From Durusdinium trenchii (taxonomy: Eukaryota; Sar; Dinophyceae; Suessiales; Symbiodiniaceae), in NCBI GenBank assembly GCA_963970005.1, contig CAXAMN010021284.1, forward strand, positions 530,050 through 594,049: DNA of 64,000 bases, given 5' to 3'. The notes beneath the pieces are model-generated. The model ran no database searches and was not told where the DNA came from. It saw only the letters and a list, made by a program, of their open reading frames with translations. The position numbers and the translations under genes were made by a program. Positions within the stretch are counted from its first letter, which is position 1. Every line of letters starts with the position of its first letter. Below, in pieces: positions 1-11,109 of the stretch.

Positions 1-59
1 CACGAAATCTGCACATGGAGGTTCACAAAGTGCTGCACCTGCCACGAGCTTGAGCTGGT

Positions 60-290
60 GTATGAGCGGTGTATGATGAGTGGTGTATGATGGGTGGTGT
101 GTGATCAGTCGTGTATGATGAGTGGTGTATGAGGAGTAGTGTATGATGAGTAGTGTATGATGAGTGGTGTATGATGAGTATAGTGTATGATGAGTGGTGT
201 ATGATGAGTGGTGTATGATGAGTGGTGTGTGATGAGCGGTGCATGATGAGTGGTGTATGATGAGTGGTGTATGATGAGTGGTGGTTGAAC
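60..290. repeat. 12-14 bp minisatellite
   Basis: About 17 imperfect copies of a GAGTGGTGTATGAT-like unit lie head to tail, with single-base and length variants (GTAGT, GCGGT and GTGTGTGAT forms). Open frames across it, such as the minus-strand one rich in His, Ser, Tyr and Thr, are only the repeat read in frame, so I call no gene here. Confidence 0.9.
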
Positions 291-3200
291 AGCTGTTGAA
301 TGTCCGTAACACGGAAGTTTTGCACACTAAACTTCCTTTGAAGATTGTAACGGGACCCTCCTGAACGAGCAACATTATTACTGAGCGTTTTTGCCTTTCT
401 GGATTGTTCCAGTAAATACACGAATCTCCCAGTCTCCCAGTTTACTTATCAAGAATCAATCATCTAAATCGGTGGATATGAGAATTGTTTGGCGGATTTC
501 TGTATATAGTCCATATACCAGGACCCTCCAAGGGGTGCCCAATGGAAGCCTATAGGTAGTGTGGGGTAGTCCATTGGACACCCCTTGGAGGGTCCAGGTA
601 TTCCTTATGACAACCCCACAGAACAAACCTGGCACCTGAACATCCATCACCCTGTTTTTGTTGCGTGTTTCTCGAGGCTCTGAAGGCTCAGAGATAGATG
701 CGCTACAGGAGTCACCAGGGTTTGTTTTTGCACAGTATTGCTTCCAACATCCTCCAACGGTTGTTCTTTCAATGGGTGTGTATTGAAATAGGGAGACCTC
801 CCAAGCAACAACCCCCCTGGAAGGAGGGAAATGGATTAAAACCATGAAACACCCATTGGCTGGGTGTCTCCCTATGTCAATACAAACCCAAGTCCAGGGC
901 ATCGCAGAGCTGATCAAGGGATGTCACTCGTCCACACATCGACGCCTATATAAGCCATGCACGAAGCGACTCTCTTGGAGGCACTGCCCAGGAGCACTGC
1001 TAGGAAGCAAAGCATCGCTATGAAGCAATGCATGACGTTGTGGAAGATCCTTGCATCATACTATGAGACAGGCCTTTCACACTCCGTCGCTTTGGAGAAC
1101 TTGCAGTCCATCATTCCCCATACCTCAGGAAACGAACCAATCACGAGTCAGAACGAGTCCGCATACTGCTGCGCGGCCGGTGAACCGCTGGAAACATAAT
1201 CCCATAAGAGTGACCCAACAAACCCATGCACTGAATTCTTCAGTCACTGGAGCTTCCGGGAAGAACGTTCTGGCCGTCTCCACGCCAAATGACGGCTCTT
1301 CGACCGTTTATGGCTATACATCAACCGTCATCACGACCGTTTTTGGGCCAAGAAGGCCCGGGGCCCTGTGTGGAACAACACTTGGGGACCGACCGGTTGA
1401 CCATGGGTCAACAGATTCCTCTATCAGGGAAGTCAATCTTCCATTATTTGGTGGTTCTAGTTTTGACCCACTGCCATACGTTGAAGATGGTAGATACGGC
1501 AAAGCGCATCCTGACCAAAGCTGCTATAGCTGCTATTTTTTGGGTCCATGCTTCGGCCTGTTCTTTTCATGAAAGGTAGTTAGTGGCTGTCGAAGGTGAG
1601 GAAATAGGGTAAGTAGATAATGGTACATATAAAACCATCATAAAACATCAATTTGATCAACATTTCTGGCAGAGCCTGGCACAGATCATCTCTAGAATAG
1701 GGTCAAATCTTAGACCCCATTGTGGATGTTCTTTCTTTACTGCCCACTCCCTATACAGCTCTACATAGTTTGAATTGGCTTTAATGATCTCACAAAAAAA
1801 ATCGCCAGCACGTGCTGGAACCCGAACAAGCACATTCAAAAAGGAGTAGACTTGCTAGACACTGCATTTTGCTTGGTGAATCTCCCAGCCACTTCATGTA
1901 CAGAATCTCAGTAACTGCCTATACATTAAGGATCTGAAGGGTGAATGTAGGCATACATAACATACCAGGACCCCTAAGCTTGAAAAGGGAGTCTGCCAGA
2001 ATAGCCACCTAAGCCAAAGCGTTTCTCAAATGCTGTCGTTGATCCTTCGCGCGGATCAACACATCGACAGTCCGACAGGGTCTGACAGTCGCATCTCTTC
2101 CGCCGATGTCAGGCGGATCCCTTGGCGCTCGTCGGCTCTCCCAAGCCCTTGGCGAAGCTATGCATCACAGGAGACGGGTCCGCTGCGCCCAGGGGGGGCG
2201 CAGCTGGAGCAAAGGACCAAAGGTGGGAATGAAACGTATTGGAACAAAGGGATAGATGTTTAATCAAAACCAGTACGTTTCATTGACACTTAGATCTTAG
2301 TGAATCTGTCATGAGGGTCCCAAAATGCCCGTTGCGATGCACCCACGTTTTCATGAACATGCATGTTGTTTCATCGTCTCTTGTATTGACATTGATCAAA
2401 CAACTTCGTTTAAACGAACAAGACAAACAACGATTCAGACTCGTCCTCGGCCGTTGTTTCATTGGGGGGACTCACCACCACGCGCCAGCCTACAGCGAGC
2501 CGGTGGTGCCCATTCAGTCCAAAGTCCACGGGCGAGGACTGGCAGTGGCTTGGATGGAAGAACGAGGACCGTCCACGAAGAGAAGGAGGGAGGGAAGAAT
2601 TTGGAGCAGTCACAAAGGGGTGGTGTTTAGTCCCATCCAGTGAGTGGATAATGGGCACCCTAACCTCCATTAAGCACCCCTTTGTGACTGCTGGTTTGGA
2701 TGTGTACTTCAATGAAGGGGAGATGTCATCTCCCCGAAGAACCCCCCTTGTTCACCACAAGCCCCTTGGCCACTCCTTGCCTTACCTATAGCAGGTAGTG
2801 GGTTTGGTGGAGTCTTTTCTCCAAGGGCGCAAGGGTTGGTAGGTTGAGGGTCCCAATTCAAGTAGGGGAACATATGTTCATCTCAATTTGGCAGTTTCTT
2901 CAATCTAGGGAGCTGCCTTCTTTGACCTCGCTCGGGTCTGGCGGTCGTCAGAAGCTAGTGGCTCTTTTTGGGGGAGGGGCGCTCAAAATCGATAAAACAG
3001 GTCGAAGGATGGCCAAGTTGGAGGCACATGGCCCAAATCGAAAGCTTGCACAGGCTCGACGGGACACAGCCATTGGCGAGCTGCTCTTCGTTGATAAGGC
3101 TTGAGCAGAGGGAGAGGAGATGGGACGGGGGTTCACCCCCACACGGAACCGTCCTCAGAATCCATGGAAAACCTGGAAGTTGTCATCACCGCAGGAAACA

Positions 3201-3402
3201 AGGATGATGTCTTGGAGACGAGTGAAATCTGAACCTGGAGCTATTTCCAATCAACAAATAACATAAAGCATCATAAAGCATCCTGTCTAACTGAATCTTG
3301 GCGTATCTTTGAGGCTATACTCGCCTTCTTTTCTGGAAGCAAACGCACTGACATCCCTCATCCTCTTCCGTCAGTCTCGCACTAGTCCTCGCTTCTCAGT
3401 AG
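286..3402. other. Mostly non-coding stretch
   Basis: Apart from the fold-back element at 518-598 I see no convincing gene. A GC-rich island at about 2040-2230 starts after an AG (GATGTCAG) and could be an exon, but no frame is clearly better than the others. Frames at 2311-2791 overlap on both strands without a recognisable motif. Confidence 0.45.
518..598. repeat. Fold-back MITE-like element, family A copy 1
   Basis: An 81 bp near-palindrome: the left arm CCAGGACCCTCCAAGGGGTG is mirrored by CACCCCTTGGAGGGTCC on the right, around a short centre containing TATAGGTAGTGTGGGGTAG. There is no ORF. Two relatives occur in the window, at 7839-7921 (opposite orientation, close to identical) and 53709-53789. 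The repetition and fold-back form suggest a non-autonomous DNA transposon. Confidence 0.75.
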
Positions 3403-3497
3403 GTCTCGCTCGAGGCCTGGCTGCTGGGGACCAATGACCAGCTTTTGAACTCCGCCTTCGCCACCCTGGACGACTGCGATGAGCTGCAGAAGCACAG
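3403..3497 (+). CDS. Short exon of an unrecognised gene
   Basis: A 95 nt open stretch bounded by AGTAG before it and GTGACG after it, so both splice consensus sites are present. It encodes about 32 residues beginning VSLEAWLLGTNDQLL and ending DDCDELQKHR, acidic and helix-like. Codon use is GC-rich, like the SET exons 2.7 kb downstream, and it may belong to the same gene. It ends with two bases of a split codon. I do not recognise the product. Confidence 0.45.
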
Positions 3498-4065
3498 GTG
3501 ACGAGCTGCAGCGGGCTCGCCGGGCTTCGCCGGGATGGGGGGAGTCCGAGGGAGAAACGATGCTCTGAACCCGGGGGGCTGAGGAGTCCAAGGGAGTGAT
3601 GAAGTGAGTCGTTGGGAGTGATGAAGATCTGTAGGAATCACCCAGACACGACCCATAGACTACCAGGACGGACTGCCACCCCATGGCCAACCCCCCTGGT
3701 CCACCAACCACCCCTGGCCCTTTTGAAGGCAGTCCGGACTGACAGCCCAGACTAGTCGTGTTTTTGGGTAAACATCCGCAGCATGGAGTTGATGACACTT
3801 TTCTTTGGGAATGCGTTTGGTTCCAACGGGGGCAGGTGCTGGTTCTTTCCATGCAGGTCACCAGTTGTGATGATTTGAGTCCGAGCCATCCAAACTGGCA
3901 GATCTGATCATGATCTGACCACTCATCAGACCTGAAACCTTCCACCAATCCTGAAACTGAACGTGGCAATTGTGCGCTTGCACGTTTTTTTTTTTTCTTA
4001 AATATACACTAATCTTCAGAGTGTTGCAACACCGATCTTGCAGGTTCCTGATCTTATATAGAAGA

Positions 4066-4509
4066 TTATAGAAGAACTTTTGAGCTACTGTATATGAATC
4101 GGGTGACTACTGTATTTCTCAATTTTGTTTGGATTCGCAGCACAAGAAAGAAGGAACTGGTCCGTGGGCGATGGAGATGTTGCGTTCTCCTCCCAGACCA
4201 GTGGGCTCCTTCACCTTCAGGTTCCTTAGCCTCTTCGATGGTCAACATGCCGCTCCGGTGGTCGACGAGCTGCTCCCCGGACGTGCCACTGGGTGACGCC
4301 ACGCCGACGTGGGGGAGGGCCGAGGATCCCGCACCCATCGGCACCAGGGAGTTTGGGTGGTTCAAATCGAAGGTGATAGACACCCCGTATGTGTCCTTCC
4401 TTTCACCATCCAGTTCCAAAAACTGGGTGGTGCTGGAAGTTGTGGGGCGGCTGGTTGGCCAAAAAGAGGCGTAACCGACGCGGCTGTACCCCAGTTTGTC
4501 GATTGACAT
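4066..4509 (-). CDS. Hypothetical protein or exon, minus strand
   Basis: A 147-residue minus-strand frame starting MSIDKLGYSRVGYASFW, with natural composition (TFDLNHPNSLVPMGAG, MLTIEEAKEPEGEGAHW) until a basic tail. No domain is recognised. The same bases have a 126-residue plus-strand frame, and neighbouring exons are on the plus strand, so the strand is uncertain. The minus frame is favoured only for its length and balanced composition. Confidence 0.3.
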   Translation of the reverse strand: MSIDKLGYSRVGYASFWPTSRPTTSSTTQFLELDGERKDTYGVSITFDLNHPNSLVPMGAGSSALPHVGVASPSGTSGEQLVDHRSGMLTIEEAKEPEGEGAHWSGRRTQHLHRPRTSSFFLVLRIQTKLRNTVVTRFIYSSSKVLL

Positions 4510-5012
4510 GGACTCTTCGCCGCTGGGGAGGCGAAGCCTTTTAGAAAAACGACCGCAGGAGACAGCTGAACACTTTAGGGTTGTTTCATGTTGTAGAACT
4601 GATTTTATAATCTATACATCTCTTTTTCACTGGCCCCCACATGCACAAAAAGAAACACTTAGCAGCAACTCGTGCTGCAAGTGAGCCCACAATGGGAGTG
4701 AAAGTGATGAGAGACCTACTCGTACCAGGACCGTGTATCTAAGAGTAATGACCTGTATGCGGTATGTTCCTAGCTCGACATCCACGTTGGATGCTTTTGA
4801 TATCTACATTGTATACACCTTTGACTCTCATTTTTTCCTCAGTGCGGCCTTTAGACCCTTGTCATTATAGATTACATTCAATTACGTCATTTTACTCCTA
4901 TCTTTGAAACAAGGACGCTACTAGGGGCTCCTGGCCTTACTACTAGGAACAAGAAGCTACTAGGAGCAAGGACGCTACTGATCCTTCGGTAGTTACTGGA
5001 ACCTCCAAAAAG

Positions 5013-5160
5013 TCCGAGTCCACCGTGCCGAGTCCACGCATGGCCGAGAGCTCGCCCGAGGTGGCCCGGAGCGTGCCTGAAGTGACCGGGCAGGAGGCCG
5101 ACCACGAGCGAGTGACCAGGAGTCGACCGACGCTGCAGTCCTCGGGGCAATCCGCGGCTG
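5013..5160 (+). CDS. Short GC-rich exon, disordered segment
   Basis: A 148 nt open stretch follows CAAAAAG and ends before GTGGGG, plausible splice borders. It encodes SESTVPSPRMAESSPEV followed by an Arg/Glu/Ser-rich region ending SSGQSAA, typical of a disordered linker. It ends in phase 1. Composition matches the SET-domain exons at 6109 and 6980, so it may belong to that gene, but the phases do not join directly and at least one exon would be missing between them. Confidence 0.4.
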
Positions 5161-6108
5161 GTGGGGTGGGATGAGTATCTTAGAGCCGCGCTGTTTTGTT
5201 TTGTAAGCCCATCGAAATGGAGATTCCTTATTTGGAATCTGCAAAATTAACCGAATTCATTCCGCGGCTTGTTTGAATTAAACATGTGTTTTTGGGGTCC
5301 GGAATTTCTGCCGGTCCGATTCGTGGTGGAAACCACAATCTAGACCCCTGTCACTGGGAGTTGGAGGATGTTCTTTGCGGTCTTTGGACCAATGTCACCA
5401 GTTTTTGTCACTGGTTGTTTTGGAGAGGAGAGAACACCGTTTTGGCCGTAGGCTGAGAAGTTCCTTTTGCATCCTTTGATCATCCATCTGAGGGGTGAGA
5501 TTGGGTGAGATTGATAAGGTTGCAGGTGAAGCGCACCTTTGCGGTGGACGAATTGAACATGGTGTTCATGTCAGTATCACCAATGGCAGTTCCACGCGCG
5601 GCACAGCCGAAGCCAACCTGGACTTTAAAGCAGCCATGGTTGAGATCTAAGTTCGATCGGTATCACCCAAAAGGGTATCACAAAGATTAGTATCACCAAT
5701 AGTATCACATACGTACAATTCAACATGTTTTTTATGGATTATAGAGCCAAATCAGACAAAATCATCAACTCACTGGCCATTCATCTGGACAAAAGGAACC
5801 GGAGCTGAAGCCAGAATGGTGCTCCAGCGGGAGCACTGGGTCATCAGGTCTTCTTCCCAAAGCATGGTTTGTTCCTTCATGCACTGAATTACAATGCGAT
5901 TGCCATGCATCCAAGATCGGATTTCTGGGAGAGAGTCTCATTCCGCCGGAAAGCAGCGGCGCAGCTTGGTAATGGTCCTGGTGCTTTCTGGAATCTGGCA
6001 TTGGAAACCACATCCCCATAGAAACCGCCAGGAATGAATGTCCTTCCTTTGTCCTGGTTCGGGACGTCGAACCGCATCGTCGATGTCGAACCGCCATTCG
6101 ATTCGCAG

Positions 6109-6258
6109 GATCCTGCGCCTCAACCGCCTAAGCCGCTGGTCACTCCATCAGGGCGAACCCTCCGATGCCAGCGACGCGAGCGCCGAGGGGAGCAACGCAG
6201 AGGGGTCGGGCGTGGCGGGCGTGTGGATTTTAGGAGCCATGGTGAACCACTCCTGCAG
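6109..6258 (+). CDS. SET-domain exon (NHSC half)
   Basis: This 150 nt exon starts after GATTCGCAG and ends before GCGAGG, a GC donor, which is common in dinoflagellates. It encodes a basic lead (ILRLNRLSRWSLHQ), an acidic linker of Ser, Asp, Ala and Glu, then GVWILGAMVNHSC. The NHSC motif is half of the SET signature NHSCxPN, found in protein lysine methyltransferases of the SMYD and related types. Spliced to 6980, the split codon becomes Arg and the reading continues RPNVSFTFLGD, restoring the signature exactly. Which SET subfamily cannot be told. The upstream exons with the cofactor-binding GxG motif were not found. Confidence 0.6.
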
Positions 6259-6683
6259 GCGAGGTGGGTGGTTTTGGACGTGTGGGTGTGCAGGGGATGG
6301 GGGGAGGAAGATCAGGATTCACTAGAAATCAACAGAATACTAATACTAAGCATATATACAAACTGGTCGCGCGCAAAGTGGAGATTGAAAGGATGCCAAT
6401 CCTTCGCAAATAGTTGGCTTCAGCCCCCTGTTCTCATGCCATGGTGCATCCAGCTGGGTGCCATGACATCATCTATGGCATCTATCAACAACGCGCGCAG
6501 GTCATTTCACCTCCACCCTAGAGTCCAATGAGTAGCTTCAGAACAAGTAGGGCCCCCTCATTAGGCCCTTACATATACGAGCGATGCTCCTGTTGTTTGG
6601 TTTCCAAGATTGTTGCTTTGATGGGGTCAGGGAGTCAATGATCTCCTTATTTCCGCGGACCTAAAAAAGAATCTAAGACTATG

Positions 6684-6804
6684 TACTCTATAGGGATCCG
6701 AGTACCTTCTCAGGTATGGTGATTGGAGACACTGCTATGTAGGTGCCAGGAGGGTCCAGTCGTACCTTCTGAGAAGGTACGACTGTATCCCTATAGGGTA
6801 TAAT
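6684..6804. repeat. Fold-back element, family B copy 1
   Basis: Bounded by CTATAGGGAT on the left and ATCCCTATAGGG on the right, with an internal palindrome ACCTTCTGAGAAGGTAC. It lies inside the intron between the two SET exons. Related cores are at 45207-45252 and 62858-62930. No ORF. Confidence 0.6.
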
Positions 6805-6979
6805 ATCCTAGTAAACATACAAAATACCTTGGTCGCGCACGAAATGGCGATTGAAAGGCCAATCATTTCGCAAATCGTTGGCTTCAGTCCTGGCCAGGAC
6901 CTTCACGGAGGGATTTGCACACCGGACCGTCCGACCCTTCGGAGTCGTGAAAAACTCCGAACGACTGGAGCTGCGCCAG

Positions 6980-7047
6980 GCCCAACGTGAGCTTCACCTT
7001 CCTGGGCGACGTGCTGACCTGCCGCGCCACCCGGGCGTTGAAGGCGG
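6980..7047 (+). CDS. SET-domain exon (PN to KAG half)
   Basis: A 68 nt exon beginning after CTGCGCCAG and ending before GTCACC. Its first base completes the codon left open at 6258, and translation continues PNVSFTFLGDVLTCRATR and then ALKAG. In SET proteins this stretch forms the strand after NHSCxPN, and the A-x-x-x-I/L-K-A-G segment leads into the conserved GEE-SY motif, which should lie in the next exon. I could not locate that exon. The in-phase join across a 721 bp intron is the best evidence that these are real exons. Confidence 0.6.
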
Positions 7048-7838
7048 GTCACCCGGGCTGAGGAAACGGCACGAGGAAACGACAAGGAGACATCTAAAGG
7101 TCGAACTGAGCTCGAGCCACATGATTTGTTGGTCCAACTGAGTCATCAAGACATGATCAAAAGACCACCCCAAAGTAAGCCCATGTCACCCCCCAAGGAG
7201 AGTCCCATGGAGATGGGGAGGTGACTTACGAAACTGTCTACAGATTGTATACATGATTCTACAAATTCGAGCATTTCATTTGGACACACACGACCTTCGA
7301 CACCCGGTAGCTACTGCCGCAGCTACTGCACCTAGCCAGCGCCCAGGCAGGGGATGAGTTGCTCTGCAGCTACTGTCGCATCGACCGACCATGGACGATG
7401 AGACAAAAGGAGCTCAGTTGGGGAGTCCAAGTGGCCGGAGGAGAGTGCATCCGAGTTTGCAGGATTCATGAGAGTGGGGAGTGCGGCATGTCAGGTAAAG
7501 GACCAGGAGGTTTACTCACTAATAGTGACGAAAACAACCATCCTGCAGTTGATGACCATCAGTCCCTGTTTGTTTTCCAGACGAAAAGACTGTGACCAAG
7601 TCGAGAGCAACATGCCTCCAATGTGTGTGAGCAGGAACCAACTTAGCTGGGTGGATTGACTTGGTGGTTGTTTGGTGAAGAATTTTGGTCCAGCGCTCGA
7701 GAGTTGAAGTGTTGGATATCGCTGGGGTGTCGGCCGGCCCTGTGGGCACCATCAGATGGTTCATCCGGAAGCTTTTCAGTCCCCAACCACCAGACCCCCT
7801 TAGGCCCATAGGTGCAGATTGTGGACATGGACATAATC

Positions 7839-7921
7839 CCAGGACCCTCCTGTCGGGGTGTCCAATGAACTACCCCACACTACCTATAGGCTTCCATTGG
7901 GCACCCCTTGGAGGGTCCTGG
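7839..7921. repeat. Fold-back MITE-like element, family A copy 2
   Basis: This 83 bp copy matches the reverse complement of 518-598 closely, including the central block CTACCCCACACTACCTATAG. Two near-identical copies in opposite orientation 7 kb apart point to recent mobility. Confidence 0.75.
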
Positions 7922-8119
7922 TCATTGCCACTCTTTCATTCTCATTCCCTGAGGCGAAAACTACGACTTCACCTGTCATTGTGATCGCTGTGCTGCTCGG
8001 TACCATCCGTGGGGCGGGTCGGTGGGTTTGGGAGGAAATGAGGTGACGTAGTGATTGTGCATCCACTTTCAGAATCGAATTGGACCAGAATGTGTTTGTG
8101 TCTTTTCTTTTCAAAAAAA

Positions 8120-8445
8120 ACACATGCATCACCGAAATTGAAGGATGTCCTGTTGCCGAAGGAAAATGTTGATGAGGACATCAACATCTGGGGAGGCTTG
8201 GACGTGCATGTCCTACCTCCCACACAGCGTCAGGTCCTTGAGGAAGCCTTCCTACCGGACGTGCCGAAGATCCTGAAGGACCTGCATGCCTTGACCAAGG
8301 CGCGCGAGCGAGCCGACCCGAGCAATGGCGCCACGACGGGGTGGGTGGGTGGTGAAACACCCTTGCCGACCTGCAAGCCATCGACCCGAAGGGTTTCAAC
8401 GGTTTTGAGGACTTTTGCATGCCGCCCTCCCCGCAAGAAAAAAAG
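8120..8445 (+). CDS. Exon pair or frameshifted exon, unrecognised
   Basis: Two coding-like runs in different frames. The first (to about 8335) reads NVDEDINIWGGLDVHVLPP, then an acidic helical stretch ending KARERADPSNGA. The second (from 8355) reads NTLADLQAIDPKGFNGFED and then FCMPPSPQ. Only about 20 bases separate them, too few for a normal intron, so this is a frame break, an assembly error or a pseudogene. It could be the C-terminal part of the SET gene, but no motif shows this. GC-rich codon use agrees with the upstream exons. Confidence 0.35.
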
Positions 8446-9125
8446 AGAAACAACAACACCTCCTCCAGAAACTGGCTAACATCTCCAGACACAGGCCAGT
8501 TTTCAGGCCAATCTGAAAAGATCGCCGGCTTTTGTCAGGTCCCACAGAAGCGCATGAGCCTTCGATGGGTGGAGCGATGGTCTTCGCTTTATCGTGGCTC
8601 GGTGGGTGGGGCGAAACCCTTAAGGGAAAGCCCGGGGCATCCGGGACGCCGCTGGGTTTGCGGAACGAACGAGAACGAGAACGGCCCGAGCTTTTCGGTG
8701 TTTTGTTTTTGGTTTTGAGGTTTTGAAGAGAAATGGCCCACCGATGCCGCCCCTGCCGGCTTAGAAAGCTTTGCTATCATTTTGTTGCTGGGGTTTTCAT
8801 CCTCACAAATTCGGGTTTTGGACCGAACAAAGCAGGAATTGTTTCGGGTCAACCTCTGGGCAATCCACCAGAATCCTTGGACCATCCAGCTCAGCCTTCA
8901 CCCGCAAACCCGTTTGGGCGTGGATTGGCTCAGCAGCTCTTGGATCCAAAAGGCTGAAATCCATGTGCATGACTTGCTCTGATGCCATGGGTTTATGGGT
9001 TCGCTGCTGCTGAAGGCTGATTATTATACTGTAGACCTCAAGAAGGTATCATACCATCCAATAAGAAAAGTCTGAACTCTCAAAGGTAAGTCGCTTGCTT
9101 ATGGAGTCGGACTTCGAGCACGTAG
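8446..9125. other. No clear gene
   Basis: Overlapping low-quality frames occur on both strands with no splice-bounded exon or motif that I can support. Confidence 0.35.
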
Positions 9126-10752
9126 CTGTTTGATGAAGGTCAAATTGAGTATGACATCTCCCTGAGCATCAAGCAGCATGGTAAACGGCTTGACGAGGAC
9201 TGTCATCGGATTGGTCTTTGATAGGATGCACAGGGGACAGGACGTTTTGGAGTTTGTTTTATGATTTTGTTTTTATCGTTCAGTTGCCAAGGCTTTCGAC
9301 AACCTCCTGAGAAAGTACTATTTGGGGTTTTATTAATATATATACCCACAGAGTCCTCGACTAGGCTTTGCCTAGTCTTTGCATGTCGACTAAACTTTGG
9401 CGTGGTGGCTCAGTTTTGGACCGAGCTCAGCCAAAGCCAAAGAACATCAAAGAACCATGCACTGAATGATCATCCATGTGCAATTTGGTGAGCCCTGGGC
9501 ACAGATCTGAGTGGTTTTTGGGGGTTCATCTTAGCAGTTCTTCCTCGGGCCATGGCGAAGTGGCCATGGAAAATCCAATGTGGCCGCTTGCAACAACTTT
9601 TAGAGAATCATTATGTCTTGTTCGACCTGCCCCAAAAATCTTGAATCATCTTGAATCCAAAGGTAGCTGCAATGAAGCGAGCTTTACTCTTGGGCTTCTT
9701 GGACTGGGTTAGATCTGTGTGGCCTAAATGGTTCCTTCCGATCTTGAGTGCTGACATTTGACTGGGAATCTAAGGCCAAGTTGGTATCGATGGTAATTCC
9801 TCTGATGAAGGAGATGTCAATCCACGAGGTGCTCCCGGTCCACCATTGCTGGATCCTGTTTTCTTTGGAAAGCATTTTTTCTCATCGAAGCGATGCAAGT
9901 TGACATGATCTTACACTGCAGTGTGAGTCTGCCCTGGGCTTTGAGGAACATGGCTCAAAAACAGTTGATATGAAAGTAAATAAGTACGGATTCAAGGTGA
10001 AACATCAAAGCCCAATACATCACAAAGTGTAGTGAACTACAGTGAACTACATCACAGCTGGCTTTTTGTACATGCCATACCGGAAAGCGAGAATGTCAGA
10101 AAGCCGGCTTGGTCTCCTGGAGGCTTGGAACAAGTGAGCTCTTGGAAGTTCAAATCTCAGTTTGTTTGTGGTTCGTTGGAAATTGTTTTTTGGAGAGGCC
10201 TTTTTCGAGGAACTCACGACCGAGCAGTACATCAAGACCCGCCGCAAAGAGATCCGGGAAGCTATTGGAAAGGGGGCGGTCGGGGTCTCATTATACTCCT
10301 GTAGACCTGTTGCATGCAGGGATAAAACATACCGGTGTTGGTTCACCCACTTTCCAAACAAGGTCTTTTCCTTTGTGGACGTCAGATCGGCCACTGTTGG
10401 AGAAGCACAGGCTGCAGAAAGAAAACGTGATCTGAATGTAACAAACAGATGTTTTTCGCGCGGCACGGCGTTGCACTGCAGGTAGAAAATGATAGCAACT
10501 TTCTATTCCTGGTCGAGTACTTGTCCCAATTCACTGGTGATCTTCCAACCGAGAAGGAGGTTGAGGACTGTTTTTTGTTGTCAATGTTGTTCAGAAGGCT
10601 TGCCTGTGAAATTGAGATAAATTAGGTAGTTCCAGAATCGATCACACTTTTGCAAGACGGTTCTGGCGAATCTCTCATACAAGAAGAAGCTCAACAATTT
10701 TGATACCTTTGCCAAGCATGAGGCATGGCTGTGGCACAGTCTTTTCAAGTGA
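9126..10752 (+). CDS. Multi-exon gene, unrecognised
   Basis: Coding-like segments, all plus strand. (1) 9126-9213, after GTAG and before GTCTTT, encodes LFDEGQIEYDISLSIKQHGK and RLDEDCHRI. (2) About 10186-10300 encodes FFEELTTEQYIKTRRKEIRE. (3) 10449-10625 encodes MFFARHGVALQVENDSNFLF and a further helical stretch ending RLACEIEIN, then a stop. (4) About 10655-10752 starts after TTTTGCAAG, encodes TVLANLSYKKKLNNFDTF and AKHEAWLWHSLFK, then TGA. Residue composition is natural and unlike the surroundings. The segments are AT-richer than the SET exons. No family is recognised. Whether they form one gene, or the 5' part of the gene at 11110, cannot be settled by reading. Confidence 0.4.
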
Positions 10753-11109
10753 AGTCAAACATTGAAGATGAACATCCTCCTTGCATGCAGGGGTGGTCGA
10801 TCATTGAAGCGGGGCAAATCCGGGCTTTGGCTTCATATGTGACCAATCGCACCGTCCGCACACCCAAGTCCCGGTCAGCACCCTAACCACCCTAACCAGC
10901 CACTTTTGACTGTCACTTCAGTCTTTGTTAACAGCAAGTAGCATGGTTCGATCATGTTCCCAATTGAGGTCAGGGCATGAAAAGATGAATGATTTGAAGT
11001 GCATTGTGATGGAGTGCCTCAAGGTACAACATAGCTGTTTAGCCAAATTGAGTCACACCTCCTTCGCATTTCTGCCAGCAAAACAATGTTGAGTACTTCA
11101 ACATCTTCC

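Noticed and set aside
23-421. 132-residue minus-strand frame rich in His, Thr and Ser
   Set aside because: It is the 12-14 bp minisatellite read in frame, with no start or splice context.
4160-4290. Plus-strand frame with FRFLSLFDGQHAAPVVDEL, resembling the PP2C phosphatase start
   Set aside because: One short motif only; the frame stops soon after, and an alternative minus frame of 147 residues fits the region better. It would need a matching downstream GxxD exon, which I did not see.
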